Source: Streptomyces flavochromogenes (GTDB taxonomy: Bacteria; Actinomycetota; Actinomycetes; Streptomycetales; Streptomycetaceae). From it: 64,000 nt of DNA. How positions within the stretch are numbered: position 1 is the stretch's first letter; each line of letters opens with the position of its first letter. Of the stretch, positions 45,056 to 54,302 are shown one piece after another. The notes beneath the pieces were generated by a model that saw only the letters and a list, made by a program, of their open reading frames with translations, was not told the origin of the DNA and searched no databases. A program made the position numbers and the translations under genes. Location of the stretch: the NCBI RefSeq assembly GCF_000717595.1, contig NZ_JNZO01000014.1:1-64000 (forward strand), written 5' to 3'.

Positions 45056-45760
45056 ATGGCGGACCGGACGCTGGTGCAGCGGATCGCCGAGCGGTTCCGC
45101 GAGGTGAACGGCGACCATCCGATGACCGCGGCCGACGACGCGTACGTCACCGCGCAGTTCGTCCCCCTGGAGGCCCTGTGCGCCTCGCTCGGGCGGGACT
45201 CCGACGCGGCCCGGCGGCTGATGCTCGGGCGGCTCCTTCCGCTGCCGGGCTATCTGCGCTCCGACGGCGCGGAGATGGTGCCGCGCGACCTGTTCCGCCT
45301 CGCCGAGGCCGCGGGCGGATCCGAGCGGCTGCACGCCTGGTTCACCGCGCACTGGGAGGACCGGGCGCGGGGTGAGGCGGAATGGGAGGCGTACCTGAGC
45401 GGCCGGTACGTCTGTCTGCACACGGTGACGCCGACGCACATACGGCGCAAGGAGAAGCTGACGGCGGAGATCACCGGGGCGCTGGCCATGGCGACGGCCG
45501 ATACGGGGGTCGCCGTCTCGCGCGATACGGGGGTCGCCATCTCACCCGGAACGGCGGACGGAACCCCGGCCGGAGCGACGGACCGGACCTGCCCTTCCCC
45601 GGAGTGGCGTGCCGCGCTCCACGCGCGCGTGGACGAGCTCGACGCCCTGGAGCCGGCGTTCACGGCGTACGACCGGCTGCGCTTCGGCGGCCCCACCTCC
45701 CGGGACACCTGCGTGGACGCACCGCGCGCCCTGTTCCCGCGCGTAGGCCCGGCGGCCTGA
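45056..45760 (+). CDS. DUF6058 family protein
   Basis: 234 aa. [49 protein letters not shown] and [20 protein letters not shown] are the conserved blocks of DUF6058 (annotated as natural-product-biosynthesis associated; function undefined). GAGGGAG lies before the ATG at 45056. A variable central stretch holds a 24-bp in-frame repeat (45500-45547) encoding [16 protein letters not shown]. Convergent with the UvrA-like gene. Confidence 0.85.
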   Translation: MADRTLVQRIAERFREVNGDHPMTAADDAYVTAQFVPLEALCASLGRDSDAARRLMLGRLLPLPGYLRSDGAEMVPRDLFRLAEAAGGSERLHAWFTAHWEDRARGEAEWEAYLSGRYVCLHTVTPTHIRRKEKLTAEITGALAMATADTGVAVSRDTGVAISPGTADGTPAGATDRTCPSPEWRAALHARVDELDALEPAFTAYDRLRFGGPTSRDTCVDAPRALFPRVGPAA

Positions 45761-45795
45761 GAACACGAGCCGCCGGGCCGATGTCGGTATCGTCG

Positions 45796-48174
45796 TCAGG
45801 CCCCCACGTACGCCGCCAGGTGCTCGCCCGTGAGCGTCGAGCGCGCGGCCACCAGCTCGGCGGGCGTGCCCTCGAAGACGATCTTGCCGCCGTCGTGACC
45901 GGCGCCGGGACCGAGGTCGATGATCCAGTCGGCGTGGGCCATGACCGCCTGGTGGTGCTCGACGACGATCACCGACTTGCCGGAGTCCACGAGCCGGTCG
46001 AGCAGGCCGAGCAGCTGCTCGACGTCGGCGAGGTGCAGACCGGTGGTCGGCTCGTCGAGGATGTAGACACCGCCCTTCTCGCCCATGTTCGTGGCCAGCT
46101 TGAGCCGCTGCCGTTCGCCGCCGGACAGGGTGGTGAGCGGCTGGCCGAGGCTGAGGTAGCCGAGACCGACGTCCGCGAGGCGCGCGAGGATGCGCTGCGC
46201 GGCCGGGGTGCTCGCCTCGCCCGCACCGAAGAACTCCACGGCCTCGGTCACGGACATCGCGAGCACCTCGCTGATGTCACGGCCGCCGAGGAGGTATTCG
46301 AGCACCGAGGCCTGGAACCGCTTGCCCTCGCAGTCCTCGCAGGTCGAGGAGACGCCGGCCATGATGCCGAGGTCGGTGTAGATGACGCCCGCGCCGTTGC
46401 AGGTGGGGCAGGCGCCCTCGGAGTTGGCGCTGAACAGCGCGGGCTTCACCCCGTTGGCCTTGGCGAAGGCCTTGCGGATCGGGTCGAGCAGTCCGGTGTA
46501 CGTCGCCGGGTTGCTGCGGCGCGAACCGCGGATGGGGCTCTGGTCGATGGACACGACGTCGTCGCTCGCGGGAATCGAGCCGTGCACCAGCGAGCTCTTG
46601 CCGGAGCCGGCGACGCCGGTGACGACGGCCAGGACCCCGAGCGGGATGTCGACGTCGACGTCCCGCAGGTTGTGGGTCGCCGCGCCGCGGATCTCCAGGC
46701 TGCCGGTGGGCTCCCGCACGGTGTCCTTGACGGAGGCCCGGTCGTCGAGGTGCCGGCCGGTGACGGTGCCGCCGGTCCGCAGCCCGTCCACGGTGCCCTC
46801 GAAACAGACGGTGCCGCCCGCCGTACCGGCGCCGGGGCCGAGGTCGACGACGTGGTCGGCGATCACGATGGTCTCCGGCTTGTGCTCCACGACGAGCACG
46901 GTGTTGCCCTTGTCCCGCAGCTGCAGGAGGAGTTCGTTCATCCGCTGGATGTCGTGGGGGTGCAGGCCGACGGTGGGCTCGTCGAAGACGTACGTGACGT
47001 CGGTGAGCGAGGAGCCGAGGTGGCGGATCATCTTGACGCGCTGCGCCTCACCGCCGGACAGCGTGCCGGCGGGCCGGTCGAGGGAGAGATAGCCGAGACC
47101 GATCTCCACGAAGGAGTCCAGGGTCAGCTGGAGCGCGGTGAGCAGCGGCGCGACCGAGGGCTCCTTCAGGCCGCGGACCCACGTGGCGAGGTCGCTGATC
47201 TGCATGGCGCAGGCGTCGGCGATGCTGATCCGCTTGATCTTCGACGACCTGGCGCCCTCGGCGAGTCGGGTGCCGTCGCACTCGGGGCAGGTGGTGAAGG
47301 TGACGGCCCGCTCGACGAAGGCCCGGATGTGGGGCTGCATGCCCTCCTTGTCCTTCGCCAGGAAGGACTTCTGGATCCGGGGGATGAGCCCCTCGTAGGT
47401 CATGTTGATGCCCGCGATCTTCATGCGGGTGGGCTCGTGGTGGAGGAAGGCCTGGAGCTCCTTCTTCGTGTACTTGCGGATCGGCTTGGCCGGGTCGACG
47501 AGGCCGGATTCGCTGTAGAGGCGGTAGTTCCAGCCGCCGGGCGTGTAGCCGGGAATGGTGAGCGCGCCCTCGTCGAGCGACTTGGAGTCGTCGTAGAGCT
47601 GGCCGAGGTCGATGTCGGAGACCGTGCCCCGGCCCTCACAGTGCGGGCACATGCCGCCGGTGCGGTTGAAGGTCGCCTTCACGGTCTTCTTGTCGCCGCG
47701 CTCGACCGTGATGGCACCCCTGGCCGTCACCGAGGGGACGTTGAAGGCGTACGCGCTGGGCGGGCCGATGTGCGGCTTGCCGAGCCGGCTGAAGAGGATG
47801 CGGAGCATCGCGTTGGCGTCGGTGGCGGTGCCGACGGTGGAGCGGGGGTCGGCGCCCATCCGCTGCTGGTCGACGATGATCGCGGTCGTCAGGCCGTCGA
47901 GCACGTCGACCTCGGGCCGCGCCTGGGTCGGCATGAAGCCCTGGACGAAGGCGCTGTACGTCTCGTTGATCAGCCGCTGGGACTCGGCGGCGATCGTGTC
48001 GAAGACGAGCGAGCTCTTGCCCGAGCCGGAGACGCCCGTGAACACCGTGAGCCGGCGCTTCGGGATCTCGATGCTGACGTCCTTGAGGTTGTTCTCCCGG
48101 GCGCCGTGCACCCGGATCAGATCGTGCCGGTCGGCCGGGTGCGGCTGCTTGTCCGCCCTGGGGGCCTTGCTCAT
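45796..48174 (-). CDS. UvrA-like ABC ATPase (excinuclease paralogue without UvrB-binding region)
   Basis: 792 aa with two ABC modules: Walker A sequences GVSGSGKSS and GVAGSGKSS, signatures LSGGEAQR and LSGGERQR, and zinc-type CxxC pairs ([31 protein letters not shown]). It is ~150 residues shorter than housekeeping UvrA, as in the UvrA2/drug-resistance class (for example DrrC-like proteins). It may act in DNA-lesion or drug-DNA adduct tolerance. A true uvrA would be elsewhere in the genome. Confidence 0.92.
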   Translation of the reverse strand: MSKAPRADKQPHPADRHDLIRVHGARENNLKDVSIEIPKRRLTVFTGVSGSGKSSLVFDTIAAESQRLINETYSAFVQGFMPTQARPEVDVLDGLTTAIIVDQQRMGADPRSTVGTATDANAMLRILFSRLGKPHIGPPSAYAFNVPSVTARGAITVERGDKKTVKATFNRTGGMCPHCEGRGTVSDIDLGQLYDDSKSLDEGALTIPGYTPGGWNYRLYSESGLVDPAKPIRKYTKKELQAFLHHEPTRMKIAGINMTYEGLIPRIQKSFLAKDKEGMQPHIRAFVERAVTFTTCPECDGTRLAEGARSSKIKRISIADACAMQISDLATWVRGLKEPSVAPLLTALQLTLDSFVEIGLGYLSLDRPAGTLSGGEAQRVKMIRHLGSSLTDVTYVFDEPTVGLHPHDIQRMNELLLQLRDKGNTVLVVEHKPETIVIADHVVDLGPGAGTAGGTVCFEGTVDGLRTGGTVTGRHLDDRASVKDTVREPTGSLEIRGAATHNLRDVDVDIPLGVLAVVTGVAGSGKSSLVHGSIPASDDVVSIDQSPIRGSRRSNPATYTGLLDPIRKAFAKANGVKPALFSANSEGACPTCNGAGVIYTDLGIMAGVSSTCEDCEGKRFQASVLEYLLGGRDISEVLAMSVTEAVEFFGAGEASTPAAQRILARLADVGLGYLSLGQPLTTLSGGERQRLKLATNMGEKGGVYILDEPTTGLHLADVEQLLGLLDRLVDSGKSVIVVEHHQAVMAHADWIIDLGPGAGHDGGKIVFEGTPAELVAARSTLTGEHLAAYVGA

Positions 48175-48319
48175 CGTCTCTCCAGCTGTCGCGCGGGGCC
48201 GAGAAAGGGACCGGCGCGGTGCGGCGTGAGCGACGGCTGCCGTAGCGCGAGGTCCATGACAGCCACGCTAGCGGCGGCCGGACGCGGACGCTTCTCACAT
48301 CCTGATCGGACGATCCTGA

Positions 48320-48562
48320 TCAGGCTCCCGGCAGGCCCTCCAGGGTCGGGCGCGAGGCCGGTCGGGTTCCGGCCACATAGTGCTCGGCCGCCTGGACGGC
48401 CTCGCGGGCGGTACGCTCCCCCATCAGCACGCACAGCGTGTAGGCCGTGTCCTCGAAGCGCCGGCGTGCCGACAGGTCGCACGGCCTGGCCAGCACGGTC
48501 CGCTCCTGGGCGCGGTAGTGCCGGAGCAGCCGGTCGACCGTGTTCCTGTCGGGCAGCAGCAT
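48320..48562 (-). CDS. DUF5133 family small protein
   Basis: 80 aa; ATG 48562 preceded by GAAGGAGG. LLPDRNTVDRLLRHYRAQER and LSARRRFEDTAYTLCVLMGE are typical of DUF5133, a Streptomyces family that often lies near regulatory or secondary-metabolism genes. Function unknown. Confidence 0.85.
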   Translation of the reverse strand: MLLPDRNTVDRLLRHYRAQERTVLARPCDLSARRRFEDTAYTLCVLMGERTAREAVQAAEHYVAGTRPASRPTLEGLPGA

Positions 48563-48703
48563 CGTGTCCTCCTTCTCCTGAGTCGCTCCATACTCCCGGT
48601 CGTCGGCCACACTCGCGACCGACACGGACACGCTGTGTGACGACCGGGTGTTTCAGGGCGCCCCGGAGTGCGGTTCCGACGCCCATGGCGGAGGGTCGGA
48701 ACC

Positions 48704-49741
48704 ATGAACCCGAGCGAGATTTCACGGGTGGTCGTCACCGGCGCCACCGGCAACGTGGGCACCAGTCTGGTACGGCTCCTGGCGCGCGAGCCGCGCGTCG
48801 GCTCGGTCCTGGGGCTCGCCCGGCGCCGGCCGGGACTCGAACTGCCCGGGGTGGAGTGGGCGGAGGTGGACCTGTCCCGGGAGGGCGACGAGCCGCTGCT
48901 CGCGCGGCACGTCGCCGACGCGGACGCGGTGGTGCACCTGGCCTGGCGGTTCGGGCCGACCCACGATCCGGTGGAGACGTGGCGGACCAATGTCCTGGGC
49001 GCGGTGCGCGTCTTCGAGGCGGTCGCGGCGGCGCGGGTGCCTGTCCTGGTGCACGCCTCCTCGGTGGGGGCGTACTCACCGGGCCCGGCCGGCGGTGCCC
49101 CGGTGTCCGAGGCGTGGCCGACGCACGGCTGGCCGGGTGCGGCGTACACGCGGGAGAAGGCCTATCTGGAGCGGGTCCTGGACACCTTCGAGCGGGACCA
49201 TCCGCTGATCCGGGTGGTGCGGATGCGTCCGTCGTTCCTCTTCAAGGAGGAGTCGGCGAGCGGGCAGCGACGGATCTTCGCGGGGCGCTTCTTCCCCGGG
49301 CAGCTGATGCGGCCCGATCTGCTGCCGCTGCTCCCGGAGTTCGACGGGCTCCGCTTCCAGGTCCTGCACACCGAGGACGCCGCGGACGCCTACCGGCGGG
49401 CGCTGCTGAGGGACGTCCGTGGTGCGTTCAACCTGGCCGCGGAACCGGTGATCGACGGAGCCGTCCTGGGCGAACTCCTCGACGCCAAGCCCGTACGGGT
49501 GCCGGCGGGCGCGGTGCGGGGCGCGCTGTCGGCGGCCTGGCGTCTGAGACTCGCCTCCGCGTCCCCCGATCTCTTCGACGCGCTGCGGCACATGCCGCTG
49601 CTCGCGACGGAGCGGGCCCGGAAGGATCTGGGCTGGGCTCCGTCGAGAACCTCCCTGGAGGCGCTGGAGGCGTTTCTGCGGGGCGTCCGTTCGGGTGCGG
49701 GCGACGACACGGGCCCGCTGGCGGGCCATCGCATCGGCTGA
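48704..49741 (+). CDS. NAD-dependent epimerase/dehydratase (extended SDR)
   Basis: 345 aa. The Rossmann motif VVVTGATGNVGTSLVRLLAR, the Ser in VHASSVGAYS and the Tyr-x3-Lys in AAYTREKAYLE form the SDR active site. The substrate pocket is not diagnostic; nucleotide-sugar or other carbonyl substrates are possible. I used ATG 48704 and not an ATG 12 codons earlier, because MNPSEISR leads directly into the fold. Confidence 0.88.
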   Translation: MNPSEISRVVVTGATGNVGTSLVRLLAREPRVGSVLGLARRRPGLELPGVEWAEVDLSREGDEPLLARHVADADAVVHLAWRFGPTHDPVETWRTNVLGAVRVFEAVAAARVPVLVHASSVGAYSPGPAGGAPVSEAWPTHGWPGAAYTREKAYLERVLDTFERDHPLIRVVRMRPSFLFKEESASGQRRIFAGRFFPGQLMRPDLLPLLPEFDGLRFQVLHTEDAADAYRRALLRDVRGAFNLAAEPVIDGAVLGELLDAKPVRVPAGAVRGALSAAWRLRLASASPDLFDALRHMPLLATERARKDLGWAPSRTSLEALEAFLRGVRSGAGDDTGPLAGHRIG

Positions 49742-49837
49742 GACGAGGCTGGGGAGCACGGGGTGCGGGCGGCCCGGGTCCGTTCGCCCGAGCCACCCCT
49801 GCTTTCCTTCGCCGGCCCTCCGTCCGCGTGCCCGGCG

Positions 49838-50698
49838 TCAGTCGGTCGGGCCGGACCAGTCGACCAGTCGGATGCCCGCGCCCGCGGCCTCGCGGCCCCG
49901 GCAGTGGGTGCGGTGGCGGCGCAGGATGCCGTCGATGTCGAGCCGGTGGGCGAACTCGGGGCGTGCGGCGAGGCGTCGGGCGTAGGCCCAGAGGGCCGGG
50001 TATCCGGCGACCCGGTCCATCGCGGCGGCGTCCAGGTGCCAGCGGTGGACGGTGTCGAGCTGGACCAGGGTGACCCAGACCTGCACGTCGGCCGCGGTCG
50101 GGGCGTCGCCGAGCACGTACGGGTGGCGGGCGAGGCGGCGTTCCAGAGAGCCGAGGGCCGCGAAGAGGACCGTGAGGGGGTCGTGGTGGGCGGCCTCGCC
50201 GTCGAGTCCGAGCTCACCGGCGCGCTGGGCGGCCCGGTTGATGCTCCGCTCGCACAGGTCGGCGATCGCCTCTGTCTCGCCGCGGTGTTCCTCCGGCAGC
50301 AGCTCGGGGCCTTCGCCGCGGAAGCGGAGGGCGAGGTCCCGCAGGATGTCGGGGACGTGTGTGCTGACGATCCGTCCGGTCCACCCGTCGCTGAGGACGG
50401 GCGCCGCGGCCGGCCCGTCGTAGAGGTGCGCGCTCGCCTCGTACAGCGGGCGGAGGGCGGTGTACCCGCCGTCGGGCGTGTCGGGGCTCTCGGGCAGTAC
50501 GGAGAGCGGGAGCGTGTCGTCGAGTCCGAGCAGGCTGTGGGTCAGGGCGATGCTCAGACAGCCGGGGTCGTACGGGGCGACGTGGAGGCGGTAGCGGTGC
50601 GGTACGGCGTAGTGGCCGCTGTGGACGTCGCGGCCGATCCGGCCCCGGAAGGCGGGCACGGCGGAGGCGGGCAGCAGCGAGGACGGGACGACGGACAT
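49838..50698 (-). CDS. Glutathione S-transferase-fold protein, glutathionyl-hydroquinone-reductase-like
   Basis: 286 aa; AAGGGAG precedes ATG 50698. The C-terminal region (SLERRLARHPYVLGDAPTAA, DVQVWVTLVQLDTVHRWHLD, PALWAYARRL) is the helical GST domain of the YqjG/ECM4-type S-glutathionyl-hydroquinone reductases. The N-terminal thioredoxin-like part is diverged and the canonical Cys-Pro-Trp/Phe motif was not found; a YDPGCLSIAL Cys is the only candidate. Streptomyces lacks glutathione and uses mycothiol, so the real thiol cofactor may differ. A cysteine-type leader peptide lies upstream on the same strand. Confidence 0.8.
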   Translation of the reverse strand: MSVVPSSLLPASAVPAFRGRIGRDVHSGHYAVPHRYRLHVAPYDPGCLSIALTHSLLGLDDTLPLSVLPESPDTPDGGYTALRPLYEASAHLYDGPAAAPVLSDGWTGRIVSTHVPDILRDLALRFRGEGPELLPEEHRGETEAIADLCERSINRAAQRAGELGLDGEAAHHDPLTVLFAALGSLERRLARHPYVLGDAPTAADVQVWVTLVQLDTVHRWHLDAAAMDRVAGYPALWAYARRLAARPEFAHRLDIDGILRRHRTHCRGREAAGAGIRLVDWSGPTD

Positions 50699-50878
50699 GC
50701 TTCTCCCTTGAGGGTGCTCGGTGCTGGGTCCGGGCGGCGCGCGGCGCGGCGCCGGTCGCGGCAGCGCGATGACGGCACCGGCTCCACGAGGGCCCGGAGG
50801 CAGCAGAGGTACGGGAAGAGGAGGGGAGGGGCGCGGCACTGCGCCCGCGGGGGTGACGCCCCTTCGGCGGTCGGGCCC

Positions 50879-51025
50879 TCAGCGGGTGGGGCGAACCACC
50901 GGGCGGTGCCCGCGACTCGCCGCGCTGCAGACCCGCAGCAGGTCGATGTGGCGGCGGGAGGTGAGGGGCAGGGACCGCGGGAGGGGTGCGGCGAGTGGCG
51001 TGTCGCGTCGACCGCTGCGTCCCAT
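50879..51025 (-). CDS. Cysteine-type leader peptide (48 aa)
   Basis: GTAGGGAA precedes ATG 51025. The ORF encodes LTSRRHIDLLRVCSAAS in its second half. This is the motif of the small actinobacterial leader peptides found before sulfur-metabolism genes and thought to sense cysteine through a Cys codon (TGC after GTC here). It lies 180 bp upstream of the GST-fold gene, which it would regulate. The N-terminal part is longer than usual. Confidence 0.8.
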   Translation of the reverse strand: MGRSGRRDTPLAAPLPRSLPLTSRRHIDLLRVCSAASRGHRPVVRPTR

Positions 51026-51135
51026 GATTCCCTACCTGTTCGCTCGGTTTCCCCGTCCCGAGTGTCCGACCGGCCCAGGACGACGTCAAGGGTGCGGTAC
51101 GGGCCACCTCCGCAGGCGTGCGGAATAATGCGCGC

Positions 51136-51591
51136 ATGCGCATTTCAGCCAGGGCCGACTACGCGGTGCGTGCCGCCCTCCAGCTCGCCGCCGCCCAGGA
51201 CGCGGGTCCGCTGAAGGCCGAGGCCATCGCCGAGGGCCAGGGCATCTCGCACAAGTTCCTCGAAAGCATCCTCGGGGATATGCGCAAGGGCGGTCTCGTG
51301 CAGAGCCAGCGCGGCGGCAACGGCGGTTACTGGCTGGCCAGGCCCGCGGAGTCGATCTCGGTGGCGGAGGTCATCCGCTGCGTGGAGGGCCCCTTGGTCT
51401 CGGTCCGCGGGGAGCGGCCGCCGGACCTGTCGTACACCGGTCCCGCCGAGTCGCTGCTCACGCTCTGGATCGCGCTCCGGGCGGGTGTCCGCGAGGTGCT
51501 CGGGGTGTCGCTCGCGGAGGTCGCGGCGGCCCAGCTGCCCGACACGATCGTCGCGCTCGCGGACGATCCGGAGGCATGGACCAACCCCTGA
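51136..51591 (+). CDS. Rrf2-family transcriptional regulator
   Basis: 151 aa. The Rrf2 winged helix is complete (MRISARADYAVRAALQLAAA, EGQGISHKFLESILGDMRKG, QRGGNGGYWLARP). IscR/NsrR-type cluster-binding cysteines are missing (a single Cys only), so it resembles the CymR/cysteine-metabolism group. ATG 51136 fits the family start; an ATG six codons earlier is unlikely. It is divergent from the leader peptide and upstream of the SfnB-like gene. Confidence 0.88.
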   Translation: MRISARADYAVRAALQLAAAQDAGPLKAEAIAEGQGISHKFLESILGDMRKGGLVQSQRGGNGGYWLARPAESISVAEVIRCVEGPLVSVRGERPPDLSYTGPAESLLTLWIALRAGVREVLGVSLAEVAAAQLPDTIVALADDPEAWTNP

Positions 51592-51705
51592 GCCCTTGGG
51601 CCCAACCGCGCATGACCTGCACCGATGTGACTGCTTCTCACTTTTCGAGACGACCTTGTCCAGCTTACGGACGCCTCTTGGGGCGACGGCCTGCCCTCTG
51701 CCACT

Positions 51706-51728
51706 ATCCCTACTATTCCAGTGGGGAT
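51706..51728. promoter_or_regulatory. Inverted repeat upstream of the SfnB-like gene
   Basis: ATCCCTAC (51706-51713) and GTGGGGAT (51721-51728) match at 7 of 8 positions around TATTCCA. It ends 22 bp before the GTG at 51751, in an AT-richer tract. It is a probable operator for the adjacent Rrf2 regulator. Confidence 0.6.
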
Positions 51729-51750
51729 ACGAGAAGACGTGTGAGGTGAC

Positions 51751-53118
51751 GTGAGTACGCCGAGGAAATCGCCGAAGAGACCAGCGATACGCACCACCTC
51801 CGCACCGGCCGCGGGCCCCGTCGCGCGATCCGCCGAACGGCCCGGCGAAAGCCCGGTCGACCGGCCCGCCGACGATGCGATCTGGCCCCGCGTCACCCGC
51901 GAACTCGCCGACGACCTCGCCGTCGACGCCCTCGCCAGGGACCGTGCGGGCAAGGCGCCGTTCGACGAGGTCGCCCGGCTTCAGGAGGCCGGGCTCCCCG
52001 CCCTCCTGACGGCCCCGGGACCGAACCGGCGGGGCGCGGACTGGCAGGCGGCGTGTGCGGTCGTCCGGGAGATCTCCGCCGCCGACAGTTCGGTCGGCGA
52101 GCTCCTCGCCCACCACTACGCCCTGTCCTGGAGCAGCCGCTTCTTCGGCGGCCCCGCGCGGGACCCGGGCACCCCCCTCGCGAACGGCCACCCCCTCGAC
52201 GTGCGCACCACCGAGGGACGCTGGCTGCTCGCCGGGGGCGTCGAGACGCCCCGCCCGGAGACCGGTACCGGCCTCACGCTCACCCCGGCAGACTCCGGTG
52301 GCGGCTGGATCCTCGACGGGACCCGCAGCTTCGCGTCCGCCGTGACGGTCGCCGACCGGCTCGTCGTCGGGGCCCGCCCCGGCGGCAGCGGCGACCTCTT
52401 CGTCGTCCTGGTGGACCCGGCCGAACCCGGGGTGTTCACCGACAACGGGACGGAGCGGGTCGGCCAGAGGCTCGCCGGCGCGGGCACCGTCACCTTCGAC
52501 CGGGTCCCCGTGGCACCCGAGGACGTCCTGGGCGCACTCCCCCACGACGAGCACGCCGTCGCCCCCTTCTCCACCCTCGCCCCGCTCGCGCTGCGGCTGC
52601 TCCTCGTCCACGTCGGGCTCGGCATCGCCGAGGGGGCGCTCGCCGAGGCCAGGGACATCAGCCGCGCCGGTCATGCCGGACCGGCACCGGCGGATCGTTC
52701 CGGCGGCGGCTCCGCACCGACCGGCGCCGGGGACGACCCGTACCTCCTGCTGGCGTACGGGGAGCTGGCGACGGCCGCGCACGCCGCCGCCGCCGTGGTG
52801 GAGCGGGCGACGGACGCGCTGACCCAGGGTCTGCTCGCCGCCTGGTCCCTGGGCGTGGAGGAACGCGCCGACATCGCCGTCCTGGTGGCGGCCGCCGAGA
52901 CCGTCACCGGCCGGGCGGCCGTGCACATCACCACCCGCATCCTCGAACTCGTCGACGGTACGGCGGGCGCCGACGCACACGCCGGGGGGCCCGGCTTCGA
53001 CCGCTTCTGGCGCAACGCCCGCGCACTCACCGCCCCCACCCAGGCGGCCCACCGGCTCCGCGACATCGGCGACCACTACCTCAACGGCACCCACGCGCGG
53101 CTGACCCTGCCGGCCTGA
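51751..53118 (+). CDS. Acyl-CoA-dehydrogenase-fold flavoprotein, SfnB/DszC-like (sulfur acquisition)
   Basis: 455 aa from a GTG at 51751. The middle shows the flavin beta-domain (GGGWILDGTRSFASAVTVAD) and the C terminus has the helical bundle with FDRFWRNARALT, typical of the SfnB/DszC branch. These use FMNH2 to desulfurise organosulfur compounds and are not classical acyl-CoA dehydrogenases; the catalytic Glu of the latter is not seen. A ~45-residue N-terminal extension (Pro/Arg-rich) is unusual. Its position after an Rrf2 regulator and near a cysteine-type leader supports a role under sulfur limitation. Confidence 0.78.
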   Translation: MSTPRKSPKRPAIRTTSAPAAGPVARSAERPGESPVDRPADDAIWPRVTRELADDLAVDALARDRAGKAPFDEVARLQEAGLPALLTAPGPNRRGADWQAACAVVREISAADSSVGELLAHHYALSWSSRFFGGPARDPGTPLANGHPLDVRTTEGRWLLAGGVETPRPETGTGLTLTPADSGGGWILDGTRSFASAVTVADRLVVGARPGGSGDLFVVLVDPAEPGVFTDNGTERVGQRLAGAGTVTFDRVPVAPEDVLGALPHDEHAVAPFSTLAPLALRLLLVHVGLGIAEGALAEARDISRAGHAGPAPADRSGGGSAPTGAGDDPYLLLAYGELATAAHAAAAVVERATDALTQGLLAAWSLGVEERADIAVLVAAAETVTGRAAVHITTRILELVDGTAGADAHAGGPGFDRFWRNARALTAPTQAAHRLRDIGDHYLNGTHARLTLPA

Positions 53119-53125
53119 CGGAGGG

Positions 53126-53149
53126 CGTCCCCCCGGCCGAGGGGGGACG
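53126..53149 (+). terminator. Hairpin after the SfnB-like gene
   Basis: CGTCCCCCC (53126-53134) pairs with GGGGGGACG (53141-53149) around a GGCCGA loop, 8 bp after the stop. Confidence 0.75.
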
Positions 53150-53277
53150 AAGGGACGGACGGACCGGCATGTCGGGACGTCCGGCCCTCCCGCCGGGCGT
53201 CCGAAGGGCCCAAGCTGGGAGGTACGGGGTCCGGCCGTCCGGCGGGGCCCGACACGGAACCCCACGGAGGCAGCCTG

Positions 53278-54150
53278 ATGAGTCGTGAGATCGTCGCAGG
53301 AGTGGACGGATCCCCGGAGAGCCTCGCCGCGGCGGACTGGGCCGCCCGCGAGGCGCTCCACCGGGACCTCCCGCTACGGCTCGCGCACACGTGGCGCTGG
53401 GAACCGATCGACCTCCCCCTGATCCAGGACCGTGCGAGCCAGGAACGCGTCGCGGACGCCGTCCTGCGCGAGGCGGAGGACACGATCGCCCGGCACTATC
53501 CGACGCTCGCCCTCACCGCCGAGGTGCTGAGCGACACGCCGGTCGCCGCGCTCATCGGCACCGAGGAGCGGGCGGAGATGCTGGTCATCGGCTCGCGCGG
53601 GCACGGGGCCGTCGCCGGGTTCCTGCTCGGCTCCTACGGCCAGCAGATCATCGCCGACGCCACCCGCCCCGTGGTGGCCGTCCGGTCCCGCGACGGCGAT
53701 CCGGCCGAACCGCCCACCGGGCACGTGCTCGTCGGTCAGCTCGGCAGCCCGGAGGACAGCGCCGCCGCGCTGGGCTTCGCCTTCGCGACCGCCGCCGCGC
53801 GGGGGGCGTCCGTGCGGGCCGTGCGGGCGTGGAGCCTGCCGGCGCTCTACGCGTACAGCCCTGCCTCCATGCGGCTCGCCGACGAGGCCGGCGGGCTGGT
53901 CCCGTACGAGGAGAAGGCGCTGCGCGAGGCCCTCGCGCCCTGGCGCGAGCGCTACCCGGACGTGCCGGTCACCGAGCACGTCGAGCTGGGCAGCGCCGGC
54001 CAGGTGCTGCTCTCCGCCTCGGGGGCCGCCCAGCTCCTGGTGGTCGGCCGGCGGGCCAAGCGGGGGGCCGTCGGACCGCGCATCGGGTCCGTGGCTCACG
54101 CGGCCCTGCATCTCGCGCCCTGTCCGGTGGCGGTCGTCCCGCAGGGCTGA
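53278..54150 (+). CDS. Tandem universal stress protein (UspA)
   Basis: 290 aa with two Usp domains (~1-140 and ~148-290). Domain one has VAGVDGSPESLAAADWA and the ATP-loop VIGSRGHGAVAGFLLGSY. Domain two has a weaker loop (VVGRRAKRGAVGPRIGSVAH), in which the nucleotide-binding Gly pattern is only partly kept. AACCCCACGGAGG lies before the ATG. It probably acts in stress or energy-limited conditions. Confidence 0.92.
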   Translation: MSREIVAGVDGSPESLAAADWAAREALHRDLPLRLAHTWRWEPIDLPLIQDRASQERVADAVLREAEDTIARHYPTLALTAEVLSDTPVAALIGTEERAEMLVIGSRGHGAVAGFLLGSYGQQIIADATRPVVAVRSRDGDPAEPPTGHVLVGQLGSPEDSAAALGFAFATAAARGASVRAVRAWSLPALYAYSPASMRLADEAGGLVPYEEKALREALAPWRERYPDVPVTEHVELGSAGQVLLSASGAAQLLVVGRRAKRGAVGPRIGSVAHAALHLAPCPVAVVPQG

Positions 54151-54302
54151 AAGGGTGCGACTCAGGTTGACGCACGGAGTTGACGCGTCAGGTTGACGAG
54201 GAGTGTCGGGGCGGACGGGGCCGGAAAGTGTTACCGCCGTCGCCCCGGTGGCTCTCCCCAGCGCCGGACCGTTCGGCGACCACGGCGAGAGAGCGGAGCT
54301 CC

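Noticed and set aside
45382..50073. A 1563-aa plus-strand open frame antisense to the UvrA-like gene
   Set aside because: Shadow of high-GC coding DNA; the minus-strand UvrA, DUF5133 and GST genes and the plus-strand epimerase in other frames explain it. Composition is low-complexity Arg/Gly/Ala.
51136..51591. IscR- or NsrR-type iron-sulfur regulator
   Set aside because: The cluster-binding cysteines are absent; only the Rrf2 fold is supported.
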